The notes beneath the pieces are model-generated. The model did not search any database and was not told the origin of the DNA. It saw only the letters and a list, made by a program, of their open reading frames with translations. This document shows, piece after piece, positions 44,420 through 56,241 of a stretch of DNA of 64,000 bases. Numbering within the stretch: position 1 is the stretch's first letter; the number at the start of each line of letters is the position of its first letter. The translations under genes were made by a program, and so were the position numbers. Source of the stretch: Clarkia xantiana subsp. parviflora (lineage: Eukaryota > Streptophyta > Magnoliopsida > Myrtales > Onagraceae); assembly GCA_036873135.1 (NCBI GenBank), contig JAPTYO010000020.1, positions 2,844,081 through 2,908,080 on the forward strand. The letters run 5' to 3'.

Positions 44420-47021
44420 ATGGATACCTTCACAGGCAACCAAGTCGAAAATGATGATGAAAACCGACCGCTACCGGGTTTCCGGTTTCACCCGACAGAC
44501 GAAGAGCTTGTCGGGTTTTATCTTCGAGCGAAAGTTGACGAGAAGCCCATAAAAATCGATCATCTCATTCGAGACATCGACATATACAAACATAATCCAT
44601 GGGATCTTCCAAGTATGAACTACTTTTATCGTTATGTTTATTTTTCGGATTAATTTCTTCTCTAGCATGCATCTCATCTCTAGCTAATTATGTAGCATGT
44701 TTGCAGCTGTTGATGTAGAAAGGTTTATTAGGGTTTTTAAGGATTTATAAAATAAGCTTCTTTGTATTGAATAATATTAGCTAGCTAGCTAGGGTTTTGT
44801 TAATTATTCTAGGATTACTTCTTATCAACAAAACTAGACCTATCTTAAGGGGTTGAGCAACAAATTTTAGGGTTTTTTTTAATCATTTTTTCTTGGATAT
44901 ATATTTAGGACTATCAAATAGTACATATATACAATCATACAGACAATTATATATATATATATGCATCCTTTTAACCCTATAGATAGTACAATTGACTGCA
45001 TTTAAATCGAATTTATAGCATCATTATTTAGATTAGGTACATTGAGATTTGTGCATGCATGCAACAGTTGAAATCTGAGTAAGTTTCTACTTTTGATCTA
45101 ACATTTGTAAATTCAACTGCATTTACTGTCGACTGCACTTCAACTAAGCCTAGATAGTATACACAGAGATTAATTAACCATCAGTACGAGAATGAAAAGA
45201 TATTCATGGACCTACCACCTGCAGGCTGAACTGTGCGAATAGAAATTATTTTAGAGGCTAACATCTAGCTAGGAATACATATTTCAGCTAATGTATATAT
45301 TTCTCATGCATGCATGGTTTGTGTATGTTTGGGAATTATATGGACAGAAACAACAGATGGGGGAGATAATATTGAAGAGATGTACTTCTTCTGCAAAAGA
45401 GGAAAGAAGTATAAGAACAGTGAAAGACCCAACAGAGTAACAGGATCTGGGTTTTGGAAAGCAACTGGCATTGATAAACCAATTTATACTTCTCGTGGTG
45501 TCGATATCATCGGTCTCAAGAAGACGTTAGTATATTACCGCGGATCTGCCGGGAAAGGAACCAAAACCGAGTGGATGATGCATGAACTTCGGCTTCCGAA
45601 TGCCAACTCCGACTCGGGTAAACCGGCTACTCATGAAGCTGTAAGTAACTGCATTTCGTGTTGTATAAGTTGAGTTGTGTCTTTTTTGTTGTTAAAGTTT
45701 AAAATCAATACTACTTATTTTAGGAGAGTCCGATCATGACGTAGCAGAATTAACTAAATGATATATATGCATGCATTTTCCCCAACTGGGCTTTTAGGGT
45801 TTGATCTAGATCACTCGCAAAGGAGACTTAGCTTCGAGCATTTAATATCAAACAGGTACCTGAGATAACACACATTGACAAATTGGTACCATAGATAATT
45901 TTTCTAATAATTTTTAGTTACATGAGAAGTCCAAACTGTTGCACCAATCAGAACTAGGCCATAATTGACCTAGCCCGGGTCGAGCCAAGGGCTAGGTCCG
46001 ACCATGGTTGAGGTCGCCTAGGTTAGGCGAACCTAACCATGCCCGGGCCTAGCCATGGGCTTGACCCGAGCTAGGTCAATTAAGACCTAGGTTAGTTTGG
46101 ACGCCAAACGAATATAAATCTCAGTTTACCTATCCCAGGTCGAGCCCAAGCTAGGTCACACCATGGTTGGGATCCCCTAGGTCAGGCATACCTAACCATG
46201 GCCGGACCTAACCCTGGGCTCGACCCAGACTAGGTCAATTGAGACCTAATTTTGGTTTATGCAACAATTTGGACTTCTCAAGTTATCTAAAATTTATAAA
46301 AATTATATCGGTTATCAATTTGTCAACACTTGTTATCTCAGGTACCTGTTTGATTTAAAACTCTAGCTCTAGGTTTACACTAATGATCTATCTGGACACA
46401 TAGCTCTAGAACCGCTAAGCGAGCGATCTAGTTGGTACTGTTGATCAAGTGGTCTGTCTAAAACTTTCACAACAATATGTATCAACTTTGTATGTAAGTA
46501 TTAAAACGCGTTTCGTTATACTACTGAATTTGCAGGAAGTTTGGACGGTGTGTCGGATTTTCAAACGCGTCAATATATCGAACAAAACATATACAGGAGA
46601 TTTTGGGGATCTTCAATCCAAGCAGTTACTTTCTCCGAAGAACAAAAGTTGCACAACAGCGGTCGATTTAGGGTTTGATGATAGAACTATAGAAAGCTAT
46701 ATTAGCTTTGCTACTGATCAAACTAGGGTTCATTACAATGATGATGATAAGAGATCCGTGTTACTTGATCATCACGCTATCTCGAAACTGCAGAATAATG
46801 AAGTGGATGTGAATGAAGGATCGGGATTAATCTTGAACGATTCATCGCCAGTACTACCTCATCAACCTCCTTCTGCAACTGCAAGTGCATCGTCTTCAAG
46901 CAATTTCAACACAACGACGGATCTGCAGATGGATCAACAATTCGTCAGTAATTATGAAACCTGGGATGAGCTTAGATATGTGGTTCATCAGTTTGATCTG
47001 GACTCCTCGCATCACTTGTAG
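44420..47021 (+). CDS. NAC042: NAC transcription factor, JUB1/ANAC042-like
   Basis: The coding sequence joins 44420-44612, 45348-45640 and 46536-47021, giving 323 aa. Splice sites are CCAA|GT...CAG|AAA (phase 1) and GCT|GT...GCAG|GAA (phase 0), both at the usual NAC positions. The N-terminal NAC domain shows [18 protein letters not shown] (18-35), [66 protein letters not shown] and [11 protein letters not shown] (163-173). The C-terminal region is acidic and Ser-rich, with WDELR (304-308) near the end, a motif I recall at the end of Arabidopsis JUNGBRUNNEN1. The domain binds DNA as a dimer in the nucleus; JUB1 delays senescence and raises stress tolerance. No break is seen. Orthology is inferred from motifs only. 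Confidence 0.92.
44613..45347 (+). other. NAC intron 1
   Basis: 735 bp, GT-AG, AT-rich and without repeats of note. An ATG at 45314 inside it opens the exon 2 frame but lies before the acceptor and is not a start. Confidence 0.85.
45849..46352. mobile_element. MITE in NAC intron 2
   Basis: 504 bp with inverted ends CAAACAGGTACCTGAGATAAC. The flanks ATTTAATAT and ATTTAAAAC look like a decayed 9-bp duplication, suggesting a Mutator-like origin. The interior (45950-46250) consists of GC-rich CTAGG/GGGTC palindromes, in two diverged halves, related to the repeat at 28990-29345. Confidence 0.75.
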
Positions 47022-47264
47022 ATATTATAATTACCTAGCTTTGTATAGAATTCACATAAACCTACAAACAATATATATTGGTTGTTTGACGTGTTTGTAT
47101 GGAATATATCTTATATTTATATATATATACATACCGTACTTATATATATATATTGGAGGTATAAGTTAGTACTAATTATAAGTCTTATTACGATTTTTTT
47201 TTCTATTTGATAACTGAAGTATAATATAAATGGATGGATATACGCCCAATTATAACGCTAACAG
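47022..47264. other. NAC 3' flank
   Basis: AT-rich 3' UTR-like DNA with TA runs near 47115-47155. No other feature was seen. Confidence 0.6.
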
Positions 47265-47440
47265 ATCAACCCGGTAACGGACCTTCATTTCTTAACACAT
47301 AAACCTCTTTAAATGACACCACGGACGCGTCCGGCCAAGCTCAGGCCGAACGTGCAAGCAAGTACGTAATGACCGAACCGGGTTTGAACCTAGGACCTCG
47401 AACATGCAAGGCATACGCCTTCCCCATAGAGCTATGCAGT
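47265..47440 (-). mobile_element. tRNA-derived SINE-like element
   Basis: On the minus strand, starting near 47440, there is an A-box-like TAGCTCTATGGGG, followed about 45 bp later by a B-box GGTTCAAACCC. These form an internal RNA polymerase III promoter as in tRNA-derived SINEs. It is not a tRNA gene, because the cloverleaf arms do not pair convincingly. The 3' end is uncertain. Confidence 0.55.
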
Positions 47441-48127
47441 GTTTGCATATCCCATACTAAATTTAACTAAGTAGGGAAGAACCTCTTTGCCTCCGCAAAA
47501 GGGGTAACTTTCCTTTTGCTTCCGCATAAGAGACAACTCCCCTATTTTTTCCGCGTATGGGTAAGCCATTTTGCCTCTGCATATGGGTAACTCCTTATGC
47601 ATTTGCACATAGATAACTCCGTATATCTCTAGAATATATTAACACTTTGGGGTATGTAAGGTAACGCCTTACACAACTCAACACTGGTATTCATAAGGAG
47701 ATGTCCACGAACGTCTCCTACGACAAGTAAACCCCTCACATCGCTAAAATAAGCTTAACACAGCTTGTTTACGAATAATACGACTACAATCCCGAAATAG
47801 GATAAACATATACGGACTTAGAGACTGTAGGGTAACGGGGATAGAAAACCCCTATAAAGACTCAATTATCTCTATCATATGGGCGTTGATCTCTCTCTCT
47901 ACTATTGCATTATTACTTTATCACTCTACAATAGAGAACTGACTTGAGTGTCGGAGTGGGTTTACCGGGCTACGACCTGGTTTTCCTCTCATTGAAAGAT
48001 AACAAATGGACCTTACATAACAAACGGATGTTACAAAGCGATAGAACGACACACCCGAGCGGACATGATTAACGGAATGAACACAATCGACTAACGGAGT
48101 TCAAGCTTCGTAAGCAAAACCCCATCA
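47441..48127 (+). repeat. Probable 5' LTR of the decayed Gypsy
   Basis: 687 bp, TGTTTGCATATCCC...ACCCCATCA. It contains roughly 30-40-bp repeats built on 'gcataagagacaactcc' and 'gcatatgggtaactcc', followed by TATAAAGACT near 47855. The primer-binding relic follows immediately. No partner LTR was found. Confidence 0.55.
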
Positions 48128-48589
48128 TTTGCGCTGTCTAGTGAGATTCGAACAAAAATCCGTAGCCTACCTCCTAAGACCAAAGACCATCATTGTATTA
48201 CATGGATGATTTTCAATAGGAAGAAAATAAGCAATACAACAAGGGTGTCTGTGTCTCAAATCAAGAGGAGACTAACATCAAAGGATACCTAACAATAGAG
48301 TTAGAGAGACGCAATCCAGTTCTCAAGCTAAGTCATGGAGCATGTCATTTCTCATACGATGACGCTCTAGGCATTACAAGTTCAACGATAATTCAACACC
48401 TATAGAATATGAAGCTTGCAGGATTAACTTACTACCTATCGGGGGAAAACACACTATCAATCACACTCGGGTGAGGACAAAAGCAACAAGCTCGTAACAC
48501 TACATTAATATTGATTACTAGCATCAACTCATACAATGGGACTTAGGGGCATAATGCAATCAACATTTGTTGCATCGCCCTACCGATAG

Positions 48590-48700
48590 TATACCAAATG
48601 ACAAAGTTCCCAACCAACCACGGGATTGGGAGAGTGAAGGGAGATCAGTGCGTAGTAAATGAGGGTTATACCAACGTGTTACATATCAACGTCAAGTAGC
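48590..48700 (+). pseudogene. Gypsy protease-region remnant
   Basis: About 25 codons are still alignable by eye to the gag-pol of elements 1 and 2 (KFPTNHGIGRVKGDQC, then VNEGYTNV). Between 48130 and 50050 nothing else is recognisable apart from scattered similarity; the ORFs there are short and featureless. Confidence 0.55.
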
Positions 48701-50064
48701 TTAATACATACGCACTCCTAGTAGAAATGAATTTAAGTGAAGAGCATAGTTGTCCATCAACTATAGGTGAATCAAGGGAGGCGCAACTAAACGTTACAAA
48801 AAGATAGTCAAAATCGGAGTCCCATTTTATGAGGGGGAAATCAACGCTATTAGCATACTACGGAAGAGTAAGCTCGTCTGATTGACAATGCTAGATACGC
48901 TATCATGTTGGAACACTCATACCTAGCCTACGTCAGGAAAAAGGGCTAATCAAAAGAGAACGATCTGTCATGTATCACAAATTTAATTTCAGGGGCATAG
49001 ACTTCGACTTATCTGACATATTATACATGTCCGATATCGGTATCACCATTCTTGAAATAAGTGAAAGTACAACATCAAATATCTCCATGCTTCGCATGGA
49101 ACTCTACCATGATATGATAGACATCGACTTGATCAGGTAAGCATCATCCCTTACCTTGCTCAACTCAAACAATCAAACACTCAAAGAGCATCACCAACAA
49201 ATCACCCTCTTTCGAGAACACCTTGAAGTCCTTACACCAAAGGGTAGGAGAAATATAACCACTACACTACACCCCTACATCCCAACAAAGATACTCTATG
49301 CATCTCTACATCAACATCGACGTATGCCTAAGGGTGTTGGGCATACCCCAAGAAGGGTAACCCATGCATCCCCATATCAATATTCAACCTCGGGAAAAGT
49401 GAACAAACATCAACAGACGATAAGAATACCATAAAATCGGTAGAAGGCATTGCCCCAAGCCGACGTCTAAAAGGAATTAAGAAAAAAAGAAAAGGAAAAG
49501 CTAACGCAAAAGAGTTTACTCCGAAGACAAACGGTAAATCCGAAACAACGGGATCCAACGAAGAAAAGCGACGGGTCCACACCCTTCGTAAAAGCATTAG
49601 CCAATGAAGAAGGTTAGGAGAATCATCAAGAATAGAGAATTAAAATTTCCCCTAGAGGCAATAAACCTCCCTTATAACTCTAGGGAATGCTTAGAAAGAA
49701 GCCGGTGAAATACATTTCGACTTATACGGATGGTCATACAAGACCATCAACATAATAATGCTCAATACACACCAACTCAAAGAAAAAGACGAGAGGATAC
49801 CCACAAAAATATTCAATCGCGGTTAATGGAGGAAATCCTATGCCTAATAAAAGCATCAAATGCACGAGCTCCGTATTCAACACGATGAGGGGAGGCACCA
49901 ATCCCTGTTTGCATATGGATAAAGCCCTTACAAATAGGAGGCAATCAATCCTCACCAAGGAGGCAACAAAAATCGACGTCAAAAGGCGATCTACCCTATT
50001 TGTAAGTATTACAAGTAGTAAGCTTATCTTTTAATAGACAATGATCAAGACTTCAACAATGTGG

Positions 50065-50680
50065 CATTCAATAATCCTTACTTGGGAAACACCCAAGTAG
50101 AGGCCTTCTCCAACGGTATTATCTCCGAGCCCTACTTAGGAAAAACCCAAGTAGTGGACGTCTACGACGATATTATCCCCACGCCCTTAGTTGGGAAACA
50201 CTCAAGTAGAGGCCCTCTCCAACGGTATTATCTCTGAGCCCTACTTAAGAAAACCCAAGTAGTGGACGTCTCCAACAGTATTATGTCCGAGCCCTACTTT
50301 GGAAAAATCCAAGTAGTGGACGTCTCCAACGGTATTATCTCCACGCCGTACTTAGGAAACACCCAAGTAGAGGCCCTCTCCAACGATATTATCTCTGAGC
50401 CCTACTTGGGAAAAACCCAAATAGTGGACGCCTCCAATGATATTATCTCTGAGCCCTACTTGGGAAAAACCTAAGTAGTGGTTCCAACGATATTATCTCC
50501 ACACCCTAGTTGGGAAACACCCAAGTAGAGGCCTTCTCCAACGGTATTATTTCCGAGCTTTACTTGGGAAAAACCCAAGTAGTGGACTTCTCCGACGGTA
50601 TTATCTCCATGCCCTACTTGGGAAACACCCAAGTAGAGGTCCTCTCCAACACAAGATCTCCTCTCCCACTTAGTAAAAAC
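50065..50680 (+). repeat. Hairpin minisatellite A (about 55-58 bp)
   Basis: About 11-12 units. Each contains CTACTTGGG, a short A-rich loop and CCCAAGTAG, followed by 'gtggacgtctccaacggtat' or a close variant. Every unit can fold into a 9-bp stem. Confidence 0.93.
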
Positions 50681-51335
50681 AATAAGTGGTGAACTACGCA
50701 GTGAGGTTATCCTGATACGAAATCGCCACTCCTACTTAGCAAAAGACTAAGTAGTGAGGTTCTCCTGAAACGAAATTGCCACCCCTACTTTGCAAAAATA
50801 CTAAGTAGTGAGGTTCTCTTGATAAGAAATTGTCATTCGTACTTAGCAAAAAGACTAAGTAGTGAGGTTCTCCTGATACGAAATCGACACTCCTACTTAG
50901 CAAAAAGACTAAGTATTGAGGTTCTCCTTGTACGAAATCGTCACTCTTACTTAGCAAAAAGACTTAGTACTGAGATTCTCCTGATACGAAATCGCCACAC
51001 CTACTTAGTAAAAAGACTAAGTACTGAGGTTCTCCAAGTATGAAATCGTCATTCCTACTTAGTAAAAAGACTAAGTAGTGAGGCTCTCTAAGTATGGAAT
51101 TTGCAATCCTACTTAGTAAAAAGACTAAGTAGTGAAAGTCTCCAATGTGAAGATCGCATTCCCTACTGAGTAAAAACACTAAGTAGAGAAATCTACAATG
51201 TGAAGATCGCCTTCCCTACTTAGTAAAAACACTAAGTAGTGGAATCTACGATGTGAATATCATCTTCCCTACTTAGTAAAAATGCTAAGTAATGGAGTCT
51301 CCAATTACAAAATCGCCTACTTGGTCTACAACTAG
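50681..51335 (+). repeat. Hairpin minisatellite B (about 54-57 bp)
   Basis: About 12 units with CTACTTAG, a loop of about 8 bases and CTAAGTAG, joined by 'tgaggttctcctgatacgaa' or a variant. This is the same architecture as array A with a different but still self-complementary stem. Confidence 0.93.
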
Positions 51336-53524
51336 AGAGAGCTATACAACTCCACTCCTAGCATGAACGACACTTTTTACTTAGAAAAACTCAAAGGAAT
51401 GGAAGAATAAACATCCTCTACTTGGTATACAACCCGAATAGTGAACGAGGAGCAATATTTCCCTGCCCAAGAAGAAAATCATCAGTAACAGGCGAAGAAA
51501 AACACGCTGGCCAACACAACACAAGCTATCATTTTACCAGTAACAAAACTAGGCAAATGAGAAAATTACAACATCAACAAGCGTAGGAAACGCCAACCAA
51601 GACATACGCTTCTACAAAGAAGATAGCTAAATTTACACAAGACTCTTCTAAGGATCAAGACTAAGGGAGCTCAACAACCATAACTCCAACATTCAACAAG
51701 ACCCATTCAAGACCAGATTTCCATCAATGATTCCAAGCATACGCATGCAACTCACACTGTAACAATCCAAACAGGATACGCTGCTGGGACCAAAATGGTC
51801 CAAGAACCATTACACCAAGTAGAACACTATATGCCCCTGAATATAGGAAAAGGTCAACAACATCTGCGTTGACTAGAATTAGCTGCCAATCTTCAACAAA
51901 GTCGAGCTAAAATGAAAATAACCAAAAACGCGCCTAAGGCTAGAACACATGCGGGGTGACACTATACGCCAACAATCTTTCTCAATAAAAGAAAATTACC
52001 ACAAGTATTCACGGATAGAAGAAGAATCAACAAAAGTTATACATAACCACTTATTGCGAAAAGAAGAACAAAGATCCCAAAAAACTCAAAACTCAGCATA
52101 TGATACAACATACTTGAAGAAAGAACTAATAAAAGGAACGCCTACAGAAGGCATCACCCACCTAAGCTAAAATGAGATATACACTCTCACTTTCATCGAC
52201 ATGAGTTGGATCGTCGACATGATCTACTGCGTTTCAACTATGTGAAGAGAAAGTGGTACCTTTAGAGTCATTACTAACTTCGCAACCAAGCTATCTCACA
52301 TAAAATAAACCAGGGTGCTACCATGCAAATGAACTAGTATACGAGGACCTCTCAAATGGAAAGCCGAGATAGGCGAAATATACAAAGCATCTACATTCCC
52401 CCCCAAACATATTCAAGGGACGACGCTAAGCCTCACATGTAAAGACTGAGAAAATTTTAAAATCCTCCAAAACGAATAGGAAGCATAGTATATTGCCTTA
52501 CGTAGGTCCTCGATATTCTACTACTATAATAGATGCAATTCAGTAATAAGAAACACCAAGAAGGCGTGAATGCCAACTTTCACGAAAAACCTCTCCAAAT
52601 AAAAACAAATGTTAATGAAATAAAACTTCCACAAACGGGGGGAAAAATCTCCAGTAATCATTTTCGACATCACCTCCAAGAGAAGGACAAATACCATCAA
52701 CAAGAAATAGGAAGTCCATATGCATCTAAATAAGAAGAATTGTGACAAATCACAAAGAGGAAGTAAGTAAGAATTCAGAAGCAATACCTACACAAAGATG
52801 AAGATGACCTCATGAATGAGATTGATCCCTCGAGGGATAGGGGAACTAGTGTTATCATAACCGGACACCGAACCGTAGAGATGCCTGATTCCCGTTTCGG
52901 GCAGATCAAATCTGGTCCGACCAGATTGGAGCCAAAACAAAATCTGCGTAATGGTTTGATTACTGATCACATATGATCATCATAAAAAATCGAAGGTATT
53001 CCAAAGGGGAAATCAGACACCAACTACACTTCCCAATATTATTCCACCGAGACGGCAAAGTTTCTTTACCCTAAAAGCCCTAATTAGGAATTTAAATTCA
53101 AAACTGAGTCGTTGATGTGGCCTCTACCTGCAGGTCAAAGACCAATGGTCTGGTTCATTGATTAGAATTCCATAACAATCGCAATGAATACAGCCAGCCA
53201 TCAGGAACACATAACCATCACTCAAGCTTCTTAAATGAATGAAGCAAATAAAAGAAAAAGAACACTCTGAGAAGTAAACAAGCTGCTGTATAAAAAAGGA
53301 AACAGTAAAAGAACCAGTAAACTGATCAATTGCTGAAAACAAATGGTGTGAAGATTGAAGGGTTTGCAAAGACAGTGTCGTAAATAATGGATCAACTAAA
53401 TGCCGATAACCCAGTAAAAAAGTACCCAACAGTTGTGTTTCAACAACAAACATCTAACAATTAATACTTGGAACAATTCAAAACCAAAATTTGTATTAGA
53501 TAAAACTTACATATATCAGCAGCC
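51336..53524. other. No gene recognised
   Basis: AT-rich DNA with ORFs of 60-110 codons that show no domain. It may include the degraded right end of the old Gypsy. The part from about 53130 to 53524 may be intron or flank of the ACX relic. Confidence 0.45.
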
Positions 53525-53757
53525 CCTCCTACAGGTAGTGTTAATGACAAAATCCTCAGATTTTGAATCATAAGTAGCATTGGTTGTTTTGATTCGTCAA
53601 ACCTAAAATTTAAAATTGCAGAGCATATATTACTTCCATGTCCTAACTCAGTCATGGACTCATAGCAAGACAGCCTTTCCACAAATAATTCTCAGTAGCC
53701 TTGAGCCACTTCTCATGATGGCGCTTAGTTCGGAAAAACCGAACACCACCACATCTG
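53525..53757 (-). pseudogene. ACX3: Peroxisomal acyl-CoA oxidase fragment (ACX3-like)
   Basis: On the minus strand, three frame-shifted stretches read in order as plant acyl-CoA oxidase: RTKRHHEKWLKATENYLWKG then CLAM; MTELGHGSN; and TYDSKSEDFVINTTC followed by GGAAD. These correspond to the family's conserved segment around the FAD and substrate site (MTELGHGSN is a signature). ACX enzymes catalyse the first step of fatty-acid beta-oxidation in peroxisomes. Frameshifts after CLAM and after GSN, plus in-frame stops, make it a dead fragment. I favour ACX3 over ACX2 from the RTKRHH..KWLKATENY stretch, from memory. Confidence 0.7.
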
Positions 53758-53989
53758 GAACGTTTCTCAACAATTCACTAAAACTTCTTCAGCATATGCA
53801 GAATCTATAATTAATGTGAAAGTTATATCAGCTTACAGCTACAATGAAGATCAGATACTTTAAGGGGCAGGATTTAAGCTATATCCAAAACTAACCAAGC
53901 TATAAAGTCGAGCTAACCAAGCTGTCTTTTTTCTTTGGCCATTTGAATTTTTTTGATAATGGAGTTTGATAATGGTTTCATCAGATTAC

Positions 53990-54280
53990 TGTTGGTGTAT
54001 GAAGATGTATATGTGTGTGAGTGTGTGTGAGAGATGTGGAGAGGATATGAGAGACTTGTTGTTGTCTACTCCTTGTTGCCTTCTCATTCATTCTATCACA
54101 TATTTATAGGTACATATGGGGGGACTCTGAGACTTTAGGATTCTAGTGATTTCTTGTTCTAGTAACTTCATATCTAGAGACTCCTACTTAGACTCTACTA
54201 CAAACTCTCTCGTAATTACTAAGACTCTTAGACACTCTTAGAGATTTCTAAATATTAATCAAGTTTAAATATTTCCAACA
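53990..54280 (-). repeat. 3' LTR of the minus-strand Copia
   Basis: 291 bp, TGTTGGAAAT...ACACCAACA on the sense strand, directly after a G-rich polypurine tract (poly-C at 54283-54296 on the plus strand). A TG-rich stretch and a TATA-like sequence lie inside. Confidence 0.85.
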
Positions 54281-54599
54281 ATCCCCCCCCCCCCCTTTAA
54301 ACTTGATTCTTCTTATGTCATTTGTACGATGTTCACGATCACTTCTCCTTGTGACTCGTCTTTCCTTATGCTTCTATGTATAACCACTCAAGTATACTTG
54401 GTTGTGTTTCCCCGGTTGTCTTTGCCGATGAATCGTCCTCCGTATATGTCCTCGCACTCTACGATCCTTGTATTCTCGTTCTGCCATCGTCTTTTTCTTT
54501 CGCCACTTTGTCTATTTGGTGACTTCTTTGTGTGTTGTTGGATCACATCATGCAGATAGACATAAATTATCGTATAATTTTTCATTGTCATTCACTTCA

Positions 54600-56125
54600 A
54601 CGACTTGAGTGGAATCATATACGTCTCAGATCAGCCTTGTCCTCAGCACGAGTGATTCGCTCGAGTCGTCTTCTTCTTGTTGAGTATCAACATGTGGAGG
54701 TGATAATGGTTCTTGAACTTCAACACGTCTAAATTTTTTTCTTGGCGGCTCTTCAACTTCAATAACATGTTTTGGTTGGTCATTATTCATCTCCCAACTT
54801 CATGCTTGTTCTTCGTCAAACTCGACGTCTCTTGAGATCACAACCCTCTTTTCAGGATTGTATAACTTGTAGCCGCTTGTATTCTCGTCTTATCCAAGCA
54901 TGACGCACTTCTGGCTTCCTTGCAATTTTGTATATGCCACGCATCCGAAAACTCGAAGATGATCGATGCACGGCTTCCTCTTGCTCCATGCTTCCTCTGG
55001 TATCATGTCTCCAATCCGCTTTGTAGGAAACCTGTTAAGCAAATATACTGCAGTAGCAACAGCGTCTCCCCAAAATTCTTTCAGAACATTTCTCTTCTTC
55101 AACATGCACCGAACTAAATTCAAGATCGTCCGGTTCTTCCTCTCGGAGACTCCATTTTGTTGAGGCATTTGAGGCATGGTGAGTTGATGCACAATCTCGT
55201 TCTCTATGCAAAACTTATCAAACTCGCACGATGTGTACTCGTCTCCTCGATCAGTTCGCAAACACTTTAAATGACGACCGCTTTGCTTCTCGACCATGTT
55301 TTTGAACACCTTGAACTTCGTCAAGACTTTGCTCTTCTGCTTCATCATATAATCCAAGTCTTGCCACTATAATCATCAGTAAATGTCAAGAAATACCTAT
55401 TTCTGCCAATGGACATGGGCATAATCGGCCCGCACACGTCTGAGTGGACTAAGTCGAGATGATCGGTTGCTCTCTTCGATGGATATTTCTTGAATGGTCT
55501 TCTTTCTTACTTTCCGACGACACAAGTTTCGCACACGCCGTTGGGACGATTGATCTTGGGCAAACCTCGTACCATGTTTTTCTTCTCCATCAATTCCAGC
55601 ACCTTGAAATTCAGATGACCATACCGCAGATGCCAAATAATCGAGTTGTCTATGGTTGTCACCTTCAAGCAATTCTTTTTATTGATGTTTAACTCCAACG
55701 GGAACATTCGATTCTTCGTCATCGCAACATTCGTGATAACATTGTTGTTATTATCACGGATGGTAAGTGCATTCTCCTTCATGCGGACGTCGTATACCTT
55801 CTCGAGCAATTGTCCGACACTTAAAAATATTGTTCTTCATGTCGAGAACAAAATAGACATTGGCGATGCACAACTGTCATCCATTCTTGAGTTCAAAGAG
55901 AACTTTACCTTTCCCTTTAATTTGGTGTTGAGAAAGATCGCCAAAGGTGATGTGCCCACTGTGTCTTTCATCAAGCTCCGCAAAGAACTCATTTCTTCAG
56001 CACATATGGTTGGATGCTCCCGTGTCGACGAACCAAGTTTTGGATTCTGTCTCATCCACTTGATTGTATGCCATCAAAAGAACTCCATTGTCGTCGATCT
56101 TCCGCGAAATTCACCTTTTCTCTGA
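54600..56125 (-). pseudogene. Copia protease and integrase remnant
   Basis: On the minus strand the protease shows WFVDTGASNHMC (near 56030). The pre-integrase domain has LRYGHLNFKVLELMEKKNMV and CETC. The integrase has HSDVCGP, CLRTDRGDEYTSCEF and QQNGVSERKNR, so all three DDE acids are visible, followed by VFGCVAYTKLQGSQK. The linker reads GYKLYNPEKRVV, then ISRDVEFDEEQ. Frameshifts occur near 55357 and 55500, and stops occur after the integrase core. Reverse transcriptase does not follow: about 300 bp later the polypurine tract appears. Confidence 0.88.
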
Positions 56126-56241
56126 TGTTTGCACACGAGTTTCTTTCGTGGGCTTCTCCTTCTAGTATTCCCGCTTCGTGGGCTTCTTCTTCTCATATAC
56201 CTGCAATTGGGCACCGGGGAAGGGGTTCCCGGTAGGCCCAC

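Larger units (their letters stand above)
47441..51335 (+). mobile_element. Highly decayed Gypsy (Tat-like) element
   Basis: A TG...CA LTR-like segment is followed by a primer-binding-site relic TTTGCGCTGTCTAGTGAG. Near 48590-48660 a stretch encodes TKFPTNHGIGRVKGDQ, matching KFPTDHGVGEVKGDQ in the protease region of elements 1 and 2. Hairpin minisatellites end the element. No 3' LTR was recognised, so the right boundary is a guess. Confidence 0.6.
53990..56241 (-). mobile_element. Copia retrotransposon lacking RT and RNase H, cut by Gypsy element 3
   Basis: Read on the minus strand: protease, pre-integrase, integrase and a linker, then a jump directly to the polypurine tract and 3' LTR. Reverse transcriptase and RNase H are missing. 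The gag side ends where Gypsy element 3 begins (about 56241), so the Copia 5' half is displaced beyond the window. Confidence 0.82.

Noticed and set aside
45314..45347. ATG at 45314 as start of a separate NAC ORF
   Set aside because: It lies in intron 1 before the CAG acceptor. The exon 1 to exon 2 splice gives the conserved WDLPK junction instead.
47380..47440. tRNA gene
   Set aside because: A- and B-box-like motifs are present, but the acceptor and anticodon arms do not pair well, so a SINE head is more likely.
50065..51335. CRISPR-like pattern of regularly spaced repeats
   Set aside because: The DNA is plant nuclear, the 'spacers' are themselves similar to one another and no cas gene exists. 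These are minisatellites.
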